This document shows positions 39,807 through 50,999 of a DNA stretch of 64,000 nt, in pieces. The stretch is from Trichostrongylus colubriformis (lineage: Eukaryota > Nematoda > Chromadorea > Rhabditida > Trichostrongylidae). The stretch is from the NCBI GenBank assembly GCA_963978905.1, contig OZ022261.1, forward strand, positions 4,031,992 to 4,095,991, read 5' to 3'. The notes under the pieces were generated by a model. The model was not told the DNA's origin. It worked only from the letters and a program-made list of their open reading frames with translations, and searched no databases. Numbering within the stretch: position 1 is the stretch's first letter; each line of letters starts with the position of its first letter. The position numbers and the translations under genes were made by a program.

Positions 39807-40264
39807 AGGAACCGGAAGGGGGTCCGAAACAAGAGGAAGATGCAAAGAAATGAGCATTTTATAACGAACATTCAAGGTTAGAAGCGATAATAGGCGAAAA
39901 AACCCGGACTCAAAAGCGCGACGCTGCGGTGTGTATTCGCATCCCATTCGCATCAGCGCATCCATTCCGAGTTGTCCGCTGTAGGAAACGGGCCCGCGGG
40001 CCAACGTTAGTTGCAGCACCTCACTCCCAGCGCAGTGGAACGGCTATTCCTAACTACATTAGCGTTTATGTAAGTACATCTAGAAACAATATAAGAAAGA
40101 ACAAAGTTTAAAGTAAAGGGAAAAACATATTTATAGTACATAGAAACATCTTTTTTTGGCACCATGCCGCGTCAAATTTGCGAGTTTGTGCAATGGCCGC
40201 CACTCAAACTTGTCCGCACTACGTCTATTCTACCGTAAGCCAAAATTACCCCCTTCTGGTGTCT
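39807..40264. mobile_element. 458-bp TTAA-flanked element, copy 2
   Basis: TTAA at 39803-39806 and 40265-40268. Same ends and same length as copies at 29138 and 50507, but the most diverged of the three. Confidence 0.85.
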
Positions 40265-40758
40265 TTAAATTGTGAATATCATTAGTACCTTCTATATTTC
40301 AGTGAGGCACCGTCACATGTGGCAGGATGCCGAGTCTTGTCCAACAAAATGCAACAGTTTGCTCAGTTTTCCATCGATAGATGAAGGAGGCCAGGGTCTC
40401 CTGCGAAGAGTTTCTAGCTTACAGGTCGAGCTAATCTTTATTTTTCTGGTGGTTTCAAAAATTTTACCGTTTCCGCGAACACACTTTTTTTTGTCCGTTT
40501 GTTCGTGACACCAAGGCTCGTAGCAAGCTACCATCGTCTTTATTCCTGTGGTAATCGGATGTGGTCAGCTGGTCTACAGAACCACTTCCGCGTGCACCAG
40601 GAACGAACAATGTCTTAGAAACCTCAGTCACACGTGTCACTGCACTCTTTTTGAGCTTCCTTATGAAATAGGGCTCCTTCTCCCTACGATGAAAATTAAG
40701 ACGTTTCAGTTTATTCAAACTTTGCAAAGGTGGGATGTTTCAGTTCATTTCCAAGAAA

Positions 40759-43700
40759 ATGGACCCGATCGCAAAGAAGGTACGTGCCTATGTGAAAATA
40801 CGTTACAAGGACGTCGCCAAGTTCATCATTTGGCGGGAATGTCGGCTCGAAGATAGGCCGAAAAACCGACTCAAGGTAATTTACATTTTTTTCGAGAAAC
40901 TGAATTAATGGAAGCCTATGCCAATAGCACGGGCGTGTGTCATTGGGGCAGAAATTCGCATCGCGGCATGTGGCCGTGATTTGTCGTTGGAGGCTTCCTT
41001 TTTAGGTACTGAAACTACCACTGGGTCTTACACTCAAAGGAATCGTGCGCGGAAAAATGAATCTCTCTGTTACCCATATATTTACGTTTATTTGCCTGAT
41101 AAGGATCGCATGCAAGGTTTCACGCAAAAAAGTGAGAATCCGGCTAAGGTACAGTTCCTCAAAGTGGTAGCGGAGGGCGGGACCTCAAAATTAGTGCCTG
41201 CCCCGTCGGCCATCACGATCGGAGACGCATAGTGGGAACAGAAAATTACATAAACAGCCCCATTCTCCGTCTGTGACCGCGGCGAGCTACCCGGGGGCAT
41301 CACTATGAGGCCCCGCCCCATCGGCTACCACTTTGAGGAGGTATACCTCACCTCACCCGAACTCTCACCTTTTCGCGTGGAACTTTGCATACGGCCCTTA
41401 TCAAGCAATTGCAACATCAATATATAGGTAACAGAGAAACTCCTTTTTCCGTGCACGATTCCTTTGAATTAGGGTACCGTACTATACGTCTGAGTTGTAG
41501 GACACTGTCCTCGTTATAAGACCCAACTTCGTGCAGTAGTGCCCTTAGCTCAGACGCATCGCGTCGCACATCGCACGTCCGACGCTAATTTTCTGCTTCG
41601 ATGACGCACACCCCTACAGCATTCGTGTTGTATTGCTATGGTTTGATTTCTGGTGAGTGCCGTAACATCAAAACTGATCCTTAATTTTTTGTTACAACTT
41701 TATTATGTGAACCGCTTACTATATACCTGCTCATCGGTCTGTCTGTCGATGTGACGGTATGTCTGTATGTCCGCGTTCAAATCACTGACTGTAAGAAGGG
41801 TAGCAACAGAGGAAATCGACCTACACAGAAGTGATAAACTGATTGACTTATGATATATGGTCAGTTGGAAGAGATATTATAGTTGTGATAACTCTTCCTT
41901 TACTACATAACACACTTGCTGAGTACCCACACGGCCAGGTGCCAGGTGCTAGTATCGTGTCGGGGGCACCAGCACATTGGAGGATGTTTGGCATGAACTG
42001 ATTGATCCAACGCTTTTTAGCAGTCCATATTGGTTTTGTTATACAGTGACGCTCGAAAACTTCGATCAAACACGCTATCTCTAAGGTTTTTACGCTTGAA
42101 CGAAACTTGACGTGTTCTCAGCATATTGAGCACGAATATGTCATGATTTCTGATCACTACTTATGTAGTGTGACTTTGTTACACACTTTTATACGAAAAG
42201 TAAAGCCGAAATCAGTGAGGAATGGAAAACGCAAAAACGGAGATTTGGAGAAAACATGGCACTATTCAACTATTCCAACCCCAGATACCGCGAGCTGGTC
42301 AAAAAAAAATTTTCGCCGAAACCTCGCTCAGGGAGGTTATTTGGGGTGCTGATCACGAATATGACGTCCTTTTTTGGCGTTTGCACCAAATTGGTGCAAT
42401 CGCACAATGTTGGTGCAACAACTCGTTTTCACCAAATTCGCTGAAACTTCGCCCAGGAGGGTTATTTGGGGTGCTGATCCCGAATATGACATCGAGGCGC
42501 TAGCGTCGTTTAGTTCCATTGCAGAGCAAATATAGTGGGGCCACGACAAACAGTTTTCATAGCATTTTATAAGTAATCAAGACCTGGAATTCGTTCCGAA
42601 GCGGAATGACATGAAGTCAGTCAATGACACAGTCTTCGAATTTTTGAAGACAGGCGATTTGTCGCTGTAAAGCTGTGGATAACGTCTCCGAAATCCTTTC
42701 CATATGTTCTCGGCATCGAGTCCTCACAATGGCTCACCGTTCAAGTACATTGACCTGTTGCTCACGAGATCACGAGAACTTATGTCCGTCAACGTTGGCG
42801 CAGATTTCGTATCATAATCCTGCGGTGGAACATATGCAACCGGTATGTTCTTCTGCGGCAAGAAGACGTTAACACCACGCTTTGGTCCATCATCCTCTCA
42901 ACTTTTAAATAGCATCGATTCCGTTCGATGTGAAGTTGCCATCAATATCCACTGTTCGAGTATGTCCATCGCTTGAGTGCAAATTCTGAATACTCGAATG
43001 GAACTACCGTCGTGTCGACGTTGCACATTTCGATGATATCCTGTTTGAATAGATTAAGCTCACAGTCGTCCATGTACAGCTCCTAGGTATCACCTGCTGA
43101 AACCATGTTAGTGACAGCGCACAAAAGTTGTCGAAGCATTTCGATCATTGTGGTTAATCGGACGGGTTCACGGCTCAACGCTCCCAACAGATATTCTTCT
43201 GTTATGCCCACGAGGTTTTTAGGTGGAACATTTATTTATTTACGGCCTAACGTTTCGACCAGATCGTCTTCCTCAAAGGCCTAAACGTGGCTCAAGATTT
43301 AGGATTCTATCCACTACACCACCAAACGCCTTATCCCTCTAGCGGTTCTGACGAAACTCAAGGAAACCGCCGGAGGAACCCTGTACGAAAGAACATAACT
43401 CACCCAGTCCACCACCGCGGGAGCGGAACGCCGCCACTCCGTGTCAGCTGTCGTCAGTGAATGAGGGATGCCGTGCTGTCCTTATAGATATATAGTATAA
43501 TGGGGATGCATGTCTCCCTCATCATATCAGTAGCTCGCAATGTGGCGCAAATGGCAAGAGATAATTCGTAATGGATAAACACTCATTTCGGTTGTTCATA
43601 CTTGGATTTCTTGCAGAAATCCAAAACGCTTCGAGCACTTTTCTGGCGGAAATCTCAGTCTCGCATGCTAGAATACTGCACTTCACATCAAAGTCGTTTC

Positions 43701-46700
43701 CGCCATGCTCCTCGGTCATGTGCTTCCCAAGAGGTGTTCTTGTGTTACCTAGTATTTTACCAGCAAGATGTTCTTTGATACGTACTGGTAGTCTTCTTCC
43801 AGTTTCCCCAATGTACGTTGCGTTACATATCGGACCTTCAATTTGATAGATTACACCAATTTTGGCGCAATCCCCAGTTGTACCATACGGGCATGTAACA
43901 CAATTCTCTGACACGCAACGCTTATCGTAGAGCCTGTTTCGCACGAGTTGGCTTTTGATGTTGCCATTAGGGACACTCACTAAGACAACATCATCATCCA
44001 GCTGTGCTTGAACAAGGCATCTCTGGATTGCAGCAGTTACTCTGTCAGAGTTGAAAGGTATACATAAGGGAAACTTATTAAGACGCGGTATGTTACGGTG
44101 CCCAGTGCTTATTCTTCTACGACGTTCTGGTACAACATAGCCGTTTGATGCAGCTATGTCAGAAGCTAGACGTATAGACTCTCGCCGCTCTGTCGGACCT
44201 GTGCACACATTTGCAGCCGTCTTGAACATGTTCTTGACAACTGCATGTTTCACAGTGTTTCATAGTGCAGCTCCCAACAGAGTCCGACATAATTCCTGCT
44301 TTTTATGTTGTTCCAAAACCCTGTTTGCAATTGATTTCGCGTCATTGTAAGCCGGGGTAAGACTACGACTGGCTGTTCAACAGGATGTTCAATATCTCGC
44401 AGAAATGAAGCTAGGCGGAGTCTTTCTGTTGGTTGAGCCCCTCGCAGTTACTTATCTGAAGCAGTAATTCGAAAAATCACATATAAACCTTTCAGGGTTC
44501 CCGAAAGAACAGTGACTTTCATGTTAAGTAATTTTATTTCGCCGCTTACCAAAGAACATCCCACCCATGGACTGAAGTTGTCAATCAGATCCTTCAAATG
44601 CCAGCAGTAATTCTGATCAGAAGTAAAAATAAGAATAAGTAAGCAAACACAACAAAAGCATCTAAAGCATGTGAAATTGCCGTCGGTAGGAGCAGCTACA
44701 CAGCTCTAGTGCTTTCGCAGAATAGCAATACAAATACAAAAATACAGGATGCTGTCCGCCGTTGTTTCTTTTTCACTAGTTAGAAAGGTTTTATAGCGCG
44801 CTTTGCCGAACGAGAGCGGCAAAGCTATGTAATTACAGCCCACCGGGGCTAGGGAGTTGAATTCTTGCACCGTGATAGAGGCAACTCTTTAGGACGATTT
44901 CACGGAGAATTATGCCCAAACATGTTGTTTATGAAATATCAAAGTTGTGCCATTCTTTTTTTTAAGTGAAAGATTATTGTATCATACTTTGTGGCCATCC
45001 TGTAAATAGACATAATAGTAAGTCCACAGATAATAAATAAGCAGTACAAGAAATGGCGCGCGATATATTCAAATTCAAGAGCAAAGGCCTCAATCTTACC
45101 AGTGAAAGGGAAGTTATGAGACTTTTGACTACAGCTCTAAGTGATTAGCATACATACGCACTGATCACAGTTCAGTGCCTATTCAGTCTGCATTCCCTTG
45201 CCAGATACGCATGAATATGATATATCTGTAAGCGACAAAACCACATTTTTCACATCACACCCAAACATTGAAGTTTCATTATAAAAAATGAACTAACCCC
45301 TAGTAATCGACGTGTTGCTGCTTGCACAAGTTTGTTTCACATAATATCGGCGTTAGTGAACATTAGACTCGGCTTGCTGGCATATGAAACAACTGTGAAG
45401 ATTTTGTTATGTGGTACTTGAAAGTGACAAATGCTCTAAAGTAAGCAGCATTTGCTTGTCTCGCATTAGGTCGACGTCTGAAAAACGAGAGCTTTGTGGA
45501 ACCTCGAAATGCGGTGTGCGACACAGGCTCTGTCACGGGCTTTGTGGGTATGCGTAAAATGTGCTAAAACTAAGCACGTCGATAGCCCTTCTCATTTCCA
45601 TCGGTGTGAATACGGTATTGTGCTTGACTTACTCATACACTTGCTGCAGTTGCTCATACACCATTCCTATAGCGTTCCACATTATTCAATACCGCTATAT
45701 TTGTGGTGCATCTGTGTGTACATATGCTTCTATACACGAGTATTATGTACGTACCTGCATCGTGTACGCTCACGTATGCATGCACACATACTTGCATACA
45801 AGGACATACAGAAACGCATACACACAGACTCATCTGAATGAGCAAGATGTCTCAGTTCCTTCAGCTACAAACCATCCGACGTAACGACAAACCGACAAGT
45901 TTACAAAGAGAAAGATTAGGCTCGTGCATAGCTCTGCGACACTTTTGAAAGCCCTTCTTACAACGACGTTCCCGCGCCTTTCGTGGATCACCCACCTGTA
46001 TCATGGACTTTCCCGTTTCAACCTACAGAAACATATGGCTCTGCTTGATCTAAGCAAATATGCAGGTACGTCATCATCATGCCACAGTATCTCACTGGTC
46101 CACCGTTCTGATTCTGGAAATACGAGTCTTCTTGTTCGACCACGTACAGGCCGTCGATCGATCCTCAAGACGGTGAAATCCTTGAGGATCTCGAAGCGAC
46201 TGCACGAGATGTACTACATCGTGAGTGTCCCGTACTACAATCAGTGGACCCATTGGTAATCCCGACCTTAAAGGCACAATCCACGATAATTTTCGTGCCT
46301 CGTCGCACTCCATAAAGACTCTGGGAGTGCTATAGAACACAAGTGTGGAGAAAAAACGGGGAAATATTTCGAAAACCTTGAAAATGAAGTGTTTCTGACC
46401 TTCGGATTCGACGAGTTTGCAGCTCAGAAGCAAGTAATATTTGGACATGTTTTTACATGGTATTATCCGATAAGGTTGTTTTTACAATGGGAGTATTTCC
46501 TATCATTTCTTATCGCAGTTGATATCATGCCTCTCATACACGGGAAATACCGCTCACCAGCTGGTTGAATTGAAGATGGGTGTGGGCCATTTTAAGACGG
46601 TGGTCGTCATCTTATTGACGTGTTCCTTACGCGTTAAGCACCCACCTTCGCGTCGTGATGACGGCACACGCTCTGCCCTTGTGGAAGGGGCTATCTACTC

Positions 46701-48951
46701 GCTGATGGAACCAAGGTACTAATATTATCGTGAACTGTGCCTTTAAGAAACTCTTCGCAGTATATTTACCTAACCAACTCAGTAAGTCGGACAAGGTCAA
46801 CTGTGTCAGTGTGTCAGTCTTTGCTGTGTCGTCCTCATCTCATCGCACTCCTTCGAGAAATAATGAATACCGAAGATGACGGCTGGGTCCTTTATGTAAA
46901 CCATACAAGGAAGCGTCAATGTCTGCCCAGCCGGGGAATTGCTACCGCCTGAGGTCAACCCACGGTTTTATGAAAAAAGGTGTTGCTCAGATGTCGGTGA
47001 AATTCCTCAGGCATGCACTATTTTGAGCTACTACCCAGTGGTGCTGCAGTGACTGGAAGTGTCTACGCTAACCAGCTGCAAAAGTTAGCCGACATTCTCC
47101 GCCAGTGTCATGAAATGAGAACTCGTTTTGTTTTGCACCATAACAGTGCAAGACCACATGGGCTTTTGCCTCATCCTACCTATTCTCCCAACCTTGCCCC
47201 TTCTAACTGCCACTTCCTCAGAGCTCTCGAACTCATCTGAAGGAGAAGGCGTTTGACGAACTAGCTGACGTGGAATCCTGTGTGCGAGCGTTTTTCGATT
47301 CACAGCCATTGGAGTTCCAGGCAAAGGGCATCCAAGAGGTCCTGTCTCGTGTGTCATAGAAAACAATGGCAATCATATTGTAGATTGATATTTGTTACCT
47401 ATAAAGTAATAACTTCTTAAAAAATAGCATGTGTCGCAAGACTTATGCACCAGTGCTGGTCGTACAAGTAAGAGAGGGGCAACTCGCATCAGTTTCCGAA
47501 AATCCTACAATCAATCGCAATCACTATAAGCTGCTTTTGGAATATTGATTAGAAAGTGGAGGCATAGTTCGCAACAAAACACTTCGACTCAGCTAAATGT
47601 AGCGGTTCTACTAGTGGTAATACTTTTGCGGGCTCTTCTAAGCCCATTTTTCACGAGCACCACTTGGGACCTCAAACAAGCCAAGCTGCCTGCAGTACCA
47701 GCCATGAGTAGGGGATGGTGCGGTCTCTCAGCTGATGATGCAGCGCTGGCACCGTTCACTCGAAGATTTTTTAAAGATCGTCTACACATTGGCAGAGCCC
47801 CTCGATGGTGTTAGAAAGATCGCTGAGGCATGTCCGTCTCGGAAAGATGCAAGAATATGGTCTTTGTGCTGAGCACGCAAAAGCTAAGTTTAACTCGACG
47901 TCGCGATTTATCTCTTGTTCTCATAGAACATTTTCGTGGCTACCCAGCGTAGTTACCAGCGATGATGGGTGGGTATTGTATGTCAACTAGCATACGGACG
48001 GCAGAAGACCTGCTCAAATGATCACGGACTTTCGATTGTCAAAGTCCACCCATGGAAAAGATTTCGTGATATTGAAAGAACAAAAGGAGAGCTGAATATC
48101 GGTAATCTCTATCTTTCTGTACTAATGTGCGAGCGGAACAGCTTCACACAGAGCACAGAAGGATCGCCATCCAGTTCCAGGAGGAAAGAGTAAGATTCTA
48201 ATTTTTTTGCTGATGCCTGGCTCCTAATACGAAAATGATTCAGACAGAATGGAAGAGTCCTGGGTCCTGGACACTTTCTTCACGTCCATCTTAATTTACC
48301 AAACCTAGTAGTGGCGGTCGTCACCTAATCTCTCCTTTAGCTCATCTCATTTTCTGGAAGGAAATAGGAAGCTAACCAGATGCTCTCAAAATCGAGATTC
48401 AATCTTTCTTCGACCAGTAGGGTTCGGTCATCTACAGGACGGGGATCGAACAGCTTCGATGTTGGAAAATAGTGTAGATTGTTGAGGTGCATATCACGTG
48501 GGACAAATGTAACGATGAAATAACAAATAAAATAGTAGAAAACGAAAATCACCTAAGTTGTACTAGAACTTATGGACTAGCCTAATATATAGTGCACATT
48601 TCAAAGTTTGCATCGAACTATGATCCCTGTGGTTGATTTCTCCGTTGTCACAAAAATTATGCTGTGTGCGATTTCTCTTTTGTCAGAGTTGTACCATTTC
48701 ATTGGAATTCTACCCTCCTTTTCTCACTTTGTCTTTTGCAATGAAATGTGAACAGTTGCGTTCAGGTGGTTCTGCATCCAAATCCATCGCCTGTGCCTCC
48801 TCGTGAACCCGATCCGAGAACGATACTGAATCAAGCCGATCTCGAGGATCACCGTTCTCCCTATTTGCCGTGTACAATCAACAGTGTGACCAGATCTGAT
48901 TCTGAAGATTCCAGTAGCGCAGAATCTGTATTGGAAATGACTCGGTTATGA
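40759..48951 (+). CDS. Proposed five-exon gene of unknown function (about 140 aa)
   Basis: Exons proposed: 40759-40875, 46029-46065, 46519-46563, 48152-48189 (start could be 48134) and 48766-48951. They join in phase to 423 nt. Exon 1 opens MDPIAKKVRAYVKIRYKDVA, 15 nt after a TTTCAG (40743) that could be a trans-splice site; it is rich in Lys/Arg and aromatics. Exons 2-3 read KHMALLDLSKYA and VDIMPLIHGKYRSPA; exon 4 HRRIAIQFQEER; exon 5 LHPNPSPVPPREPDP and an acidic Ser-rich tail ending VLEMTRL, then TGA. Flanking AG/GT sites exist for each, though the exon 3 donor (GTTGAA) and exon 4 acceptor are weak, and exon 1 has an alternative GTACGT donor at 40780. I do not recognise the protein. No signal peptide or membrane segment is seen. 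Exon 5 is the best supported piece. Confidence 0.42.
40931..41614. mobile_element. Foldback MITE split by a second MITE
   Basis: Outer ends GGGCGTGTGTCATTGGGGCAG and, inverted, GGGTGTGCGTCATCGAAGCAG, both followed by GAAATTCGC/GCGTCGGACGTGCGA-type sequence of the 36788 family. The interior is taken up by the element at 41034-41468. Confidence 0.6.
41034..41468. mobile_element. Inverted-repeat element related to the tRNA-bearing foldback
   Basis: Ends TCAAAGGAATCGTGC and GCACGATTCCTTTGA; arms of over 100 bp include TGTTACCCATATATT, CCTGATAAGGATCGCATGCA and CACGCAAAAAAGTGAGAATC, the last shared with 37800. It lacks the tRNA-like modules. Confidence 0.75.
42312..42490 (+). repeat. 54-bp direct repeat around a TTGCACCAA palindrome
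   Basis: 42312-42365 and 42437-42490 are near-identical (TTATTTGGGGTGCTGATC, CGAATATGAC). The 71-bp spacer holds the perfect palindrome TTGCACCAAATTGGTGCAA (42381-42399) and part of a second copy. Confidence 0.85.
43244..43281 (-). ncRNA. Candidate decayed minimal hammerhead-like motif
   Basis: Minus strand reads GGCCTTTGAGGAAGACGATC then TGGTCGAAACGTTAGGCC. The GGCCT/AGGCC ends can pair as stem I, and GAGGAAGAC..CGAAAC resembles the CUGANGA...GAAA core of hammerheads reported in Penelope-like elements. The first core base is U instead of C, so activity is doubtful. Confidence 0.3.
43522..44253 (-). pseudogene. GIY-YIG endonuclease domain of a Penelope-like pol
   Basis: About 240 open codons without a proper ATG start at the left boundary (the frame simply emerges from stop-broken sequence), so a 5'-truncated polyprotein end. 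Key features: CVTCPYGTTGDCAKIG (paired cysteines), GVIYQIEGPICNATYIGETG (GIY-YIG core), RRLPVRIKEH with the catalytic Arg region, PLGKHMTEEHGG, and EAFWISARNPSMNNR near the C-terminus with a Glu expected for metal binding. In Penelope elements this domain nicks target DNA for reverse transcription. The domain itself looks intact; the element is not. Confidence 0.85.
44460..46028 (+). other. Sequence between Penelope remnant and proposed exon 2
   Basis: No gene recognised. 45700-45830 is rich in short CATAC/CACAC words that produce overlapping spurious ORFs on both strands. Confidence 0.5.
46862..47370 (+). pseudogene. mariner transposase remnant (C-terminal half)
   Basis: Frames with stops read DDGWVLYVNHTRKRQ (in place of GDEKWVLYVNHTRKRQ), MHYFELLPSGAAVTGSVYAN, HHNSARPH (catalytic Asp changed to Asn), LLPHPTYSPNLAPSNCHFLR and a decayed C-terminus to about 47360. 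This is a different, older copy than the one at 22933. Terminal repeats were not found. Confidence 0.85.
47925..47990 (+). pseudogene. Second mariner fragment
   Basis: LPSVVTSDDGWVLYVN matches the first-Asp region of mariner transposase (RIVTGDEKWVLYVN). Only this stretch is recognisable; it may be a piece displaced from the copy at 46862. Confidence 0.55.
48766..48951 (+). other. Terminal coding exon of the unnamed gene
   Basis: Preceded by GCGTTCAG, open for 61 codons with balanced codon use (PPREPDPRTILNQADLEDH, then SDSEDSSSAESVLEMTRL), stop TGA at 48949-48951, and followed 187 bases later by AATAAA. It lies outside any repeat found here. This exon stands even if the upstream exons are wrong. 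Confidence 0.55.
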
Positions 48952-49137
48952 AACACATCGACCCAGTGCCTTCTTTAGTCACTATTATCATTGAAAAATG
49001 AAAGTCACGAGCAGTAGAAGATAACTGAAACGATTTCCGCTGTTCGTATCTTGCCTTCATTGTGCAGGAGACGGGAAATGAGGGGATATGTAGAGGACAC
49101 AGGTGTCATTGATTTCTGGTCCTCCATTTCCTTTTGT

Positions 49138-49143
49138 AATAAA
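49138..49143 (+). terminator. AATAAA polyadenylation signal
   Basis: Canonical AATAAA 187 nt after the stop codon of the proposed gene, followed by a T-rich stretch. Confidence 0.55.
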
Positions 49144-49474
49144 TATTTTTATGACGTGCTACGAAAGTAACCTTTTTTCCCTAAAAATGTTTTGACTTCC
49201 TGTACCTGGAAATGAATTTGGCGTCACTGTTGTAATTAGATGACTACTCTAGTTGTGTTTCCTACCGCTGTACATACATATCTTGCTAAATGTTTCAACA
49301 TGGAATTCGGAATATATACGGGCGTCTGGGAAGACGAGCTAGTTATTCACATTTCAAAAGTTTTGCTCTTATGAAAATTGCTTTCTTTTGTTGTGCAAGT
49401 CTCGGTCCATATGGTAACTTATAAAGTATTAAAGCTGCTCTTCATAGCTTCTCCATTATTGGATTTTTTTCGAC

Positions 49475-50290
49475 CAGTTGGTGGGGGCACACTACTGTGC
49501 GCGAACACCATGTGCGTCAGTAGGTCGGCCTGTATTGCTCTTTTTCTTGAGGACAGAGTATTTCAGTGCACACCCAGCCCACCGTGGGCGGAGCTCAAAT
49601 TAGTGCATGTGTGGTCTTCACTTCTTGTCCCATGCTCTACCCATCCAAACTTGTCCCCACCTCCACAGGTCGTTTTTCATGTAACGTCCAAGCTCCGCCC
49701 ACCAATTTAAATGCTACGCCCACTGTGCCCTGCATTCTTCTCTGACCTTCAGAAACTCATCCCTGACCTTGATCCATCTTCTCCCTATGTTTGGGGCACA
49801 TTCGAACACGATCAACAATTTTTGAACATTCCACGACGGCCCCGCCCATTATGGGCGGAGCTTAACTTGGTCCATGTGTGGTCTTTACTTAGTGTCCCAT
49901 GCCCTACCCATACCGCATTTGTCCCCATCTCCACAGGTCGTTTTTCATGTAACGTCCAAGCTCCGCCCACCACTTTAAATGCCCCGCCCACTGTGCCCTG
50001 CATTCTTTCCTGACCTTCAGAAACTCATCCCTGACCTAAATCCATCTTCGCCCTACGTTAGGAGCACGTTCGAACGTAATCAACATTTTCGGGCTGAAAG
50101 CCAAACATTCCAGTGCACGCCCCGCCCCCGTGGGCGGAGCTCAATTTGGTCCATGTGTGGTCTTTACTTCCTGTCCCATGCCCTACCCATACCACACTTG
50201 GCCCCATCTGCACAGGTCGTTTTTCATATGATACCTAATTTCGTGACAGACGGAGGGACAGACGCCTTAGCGTTTTATATATAGTAGGGA
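49475..50290 (+). repeat. Three tandem units of about 270 bp (GGGCGGAGCT repeats)
   Basis: The block GGGCGGAGCT..A..TGGTCCATGTGTGG starts at about 49588, 49854 and 50133, each followed by TCCCATGC.CTACCCAT and CACAGGTCGTTTTTCAT. Units are 266 and 279 bp apart. A related single unit lies at 36080-36260. Frames of about 100 codons across it arise from the repeat and show no domain. Confidence 0.85.
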
Positions 50291-50506
50291 TAGTAGCAAG
50301 TGGAGACTGATTAACCAGAGCTACTATTTACTCTTTACTATCTGCCATTTCGATATATACTCTTATTTGCTGTCAGAGGTTTCGAAAAATCCTCAACCAC
50401 TTTTTTTTTCAAACTTTTCTGGTTGAACACCTTTAGTATATCGTTGGGATGACTGGGAATCGCTTTAGGATCCAATACATTGGGTCGACCCTTCTCCGAG
50501 TATTAA

Positions 50507-50964
50507 AGGAGCCGGAAGGGGGTCCGAAACAAGAGAAACATACAAAGAAATGAGCATTTCGTAACGAACGCAGAAGGTTAGAAGCGATAATCGGTGAAAA
50601 AACCCGAACTCAAAAGTGCATCGCTGCGGTGTGTCTTCGCGCCTCATTCGCATCATCGCACTGGCGTTCCGAGTTGTCCGCTGTAGGAGACGGCCGCGGG
50701 CCAACTTTAGTTGTAGCACCTGACTCCCCGCGCAGTGGAGTGGCCATTCCCAACTACATTAACATTCATGTAAGTACATCTAGAAACAATATAAGAAAGA
50801 ACAAAGGAGAAAGTAAAAGGAATGAACAACTTTATAATGGAAACATCTTCTCTTGGCACCATGCCAAGGCGTCAAATTGGCGAGTTTGTGCAATGGCGGT
50901 CACTTGAACTCGTCCACACTACGTCTGTTCTACCGTAAGCCAAAATTACTCCCTTACGGTGTCT
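50507..50964. mobile_element. 458-bp TTAA-flanked element, copy 3
   Basis: TTAA at 50503-50506 and 50965-50968. Very close to copy 1 at 29138 (long identical stretches), suggesting recent movement of this family. Confidence 0.88.
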
Positions 50965-50999
50965 TTAAAAAGGGGCATGAACGCGACCGTACGCAATAA

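Larger units (their letters stand above)
43232..44420 (-). mobile_element. Penelope-like retroelement remnant
   Basis: The minus strand carries the GIY-YIG endonuclease end of a Penelope-like element (43522-44253). Upstream, to about 44420, the same protein continues with stops (RLRLASFLRDIEHPVEQPVV). 3' of the ORF, at 43244-43281, lies the CGTTTCGACC/GAAGACGATCTGG motif with self-complementary GGCCT flanks, typical of Penelope-like terminal ribozyme regions. The reverse transcriptase core is missing. Confidence 0.8.

Noticed and set aside
42600..43150. Broken minus-strand frame (ELYMDDCELNLFKQDIIEMC) between repeats
   Set aside because: The MDD string looks like an RT motif, but neighbouring sequence does not match RT and stops interrupt it on both sides.
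46092..46448. 118-codon minus-strand ORF
   Set aside because: Antisense across intron sequence of the proposed gene, no recognisable domain.
49378..50284. Three 100-codon plus-strand ORFs
   Set aside because: They are repeated readings of the same 270-bp tandem unit.
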